NCBI GenBank assembly: GCA_030630065.1
Contig: DAOVNU010000051.1
Span: 1-6,134, forward strand
Reading direction: 5' to 3'
DNA length: 6,134 nucleotides
Origin: a bacterium
Lineage (GTDB): Bacteria > Ratteibacteria > UBA8468
The position numbers and the translations under genes are program-made. The notes below the pieces were generated by a model. It saw nothing but the letters and a program-made list of their open reading frames with translations. It was not told the origin of the DNA and searched no databases. Numbering within the stretch: the stretch's first letter is position 1; every line of letters starts with the position of its first letter. This document shows positions 5,453-6,134 of this stretch, one piece after another.

Positions 5453-6134
5453 TTACTTTTCCCCTTTGGGCACACGCAACAACCTCCAGGGATGTCTTCT
5501 AATTTCCTTAAGCAAAGAAACGGCCTCTTGATGCAGTTCATCGGAAGAAACAAGTTTATCAAGCGTTCCTTCCCCGCTCCTTATCTTAGCAACAATGGCG
5601 CTAAATTCATCAGCAGATTTACGGAAACTTATAACGGAGGTTTCCACCTCTTTCAACACCGCCCGCAAATCGGAATAGAGCTCTTTATCCTTCATTAATT
5701 TACCAAAAGTCGACTTTTCCTCATCCGCCAATTTCAGAAACTTATTGACTCTTTTTATGGTCTCTCCTAAATTGGCTGTCACCGTTTTGCTATTGGTAAT
5801 TGCCGCCTTTAAGTCATCCTTATTGGATTCCAGAAGATTTTGAAAAGCACTGATTGAACCCTCCGCTTTCCCTGTCAGAGAATCAATTTTAGCCATTAAT
5901 TCCTTTCCTCCGGCAGTAAGGGTTAAGAAATCTTTAAAAACCTTATTCAACGAGATTTTCATCTCCTTATCGGCTAAAATATCCTTGGTCGCAGCAAGAA
6001 CCTGGGTTATATCCCTGATCATATCCTCCCCTAAATTGACCAATCGCTCCATCGGAACAGGGTCAATCCCGCGGATAAGTTCATTGGGTTTGATTACTGG
6101 AATGTCAGCGAGAGACGTAGGTACAACTTCTACG
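5453..6134 (-). CDS. MCE/MlaD-type lipid transport protein, C-terminal part (5' end outside window)
   Basis: The frame is open to the right edge: the 27 codons before the ATG at 6052 contain no stop and read on naturally, so that Met is internal and the true start lies beyond 6134. About 226 residues are visible. The first ~25 (PNELIRGIDPVP) resemble the end of an MCE domain, the ring-forming periplasmic lipid-binding fold of MlaD. The rest is a long polar helical tail. It holds two copies of a motif frequent in MlaD-like tails: STFGKLMKDKELYSDL (fragment residues 141-156) and GEGTLDKLVSSDELHQEA (187-204). It ends RRHPWRLLRVPKGEK, an ending style I associate with such proteins in several diderm phyla. 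Family knowledge places it anchored in the inner membrane and facing the periplasm, working with an MlaE/MlaF-type ABC transporter; those genes should lie upstream. The anchor and most of the MCE domain are not visible. Confidence 0.85.
   Translation of the reverse strand, partial: VEVVPTSLADIPVIKPNELIRGIDPVPMERLVNLGEDMIRDITQVLAATKDILADKEMKISLNKVFKDFLTLTAGGKELMAKIDSLTGKAEGSISAFQNLLESNKDDLKAAITNSKTVTANLGETIKRVNKFLKLADEEKSTFGKLMKDKELYSDLRAVLKEVETSVISFRKSADEFSAIVAKIRSGEGTLDKLVSSDELHQEAVSLLKEIRRHPWRLLRVPKGEK

Noticed and set aside
5492..5698. 68-residue + strand frame opposite the MCE tail
   Set aside because: Antisense shadow; the minus-strand MCE reading is far better supported.

Overview
This 6.1 kb stretch is ordinary bacterial chromosome of moderate-to-low GC. 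It holds six protein-coding genes, five complete and one cut by the right edge. All the recognisable genes are housekeeping or biosynthetic. A lipid-transport MCE (MlaD-type) protein points to a bacterium with an outer membrane. Together with the non-mevalonate isoprenoid gene ispD, a YacL-type PIN/TRAM protein and several dispersed-looking intergenic repeats, this resembles genomes of poorly cultured diderm phyla such as Omnitrophota. That assignment is an impression from gene style and repeat style, not something the window proves.

Layout. Positions 1-131 hold no callable gene, but do hold degenerate repeat-like sequence. On the + strand, nadC (132-1007) and mtaB (1004-2197) are translationally coupled by an ATGA overlap. 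They converge on argJ (minus strand, 2184-3374), and the mtaB and argJ 3' ends overlap by 14 bp. The other minus-strand genes, in transcription order, are the mce/mlaD-like gene (from beyond 6134 to 5453), a 187-bp gap filled mostly by a fold-back element, the PIN/TRAM membrane protein (5265-4300), ispD (4303-3587, coupled by a 4-base overlap), a 212-bp gap filled by a second, different fold-back element, and argJ.

Functions. nadC makes nicotinate mononucleotide for NAD synthesis. mtaB methylthiolates t6A37 of ANN-decoding tRNAs. argJ runs the acetyl-recycling step of arginine synthesis. ispD makes CDP-methylerythritol in the MEP pathway. The PIN/TRAM protein is a membrane-anchored putative RNase whose gene commonly precedes ispD in bacteria. 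The MCE protein is probably the periplasmic substrate-binding part of an Mla-like phospholipid transporter. These functions do not form one pathway. Only nadC-mtaB and PIN/TRAM-ispD look like tight transcription units.

The most notable observations are: (1) the argJ stop is a TAG sitting exactly where the family has its conserved near-terminal Tyr, with the expected family end two codons later; (2) two unrelated 140-175 bp inverted-repeat elements occupy both gaps of the minus-strand block, one of them directly upstream of argJ and possibly supplying its promoter. I did not find a defence system, CRISPR array, RNA gene or complete mobile element. I do not see an undescribed system here beyond the repeat elements.
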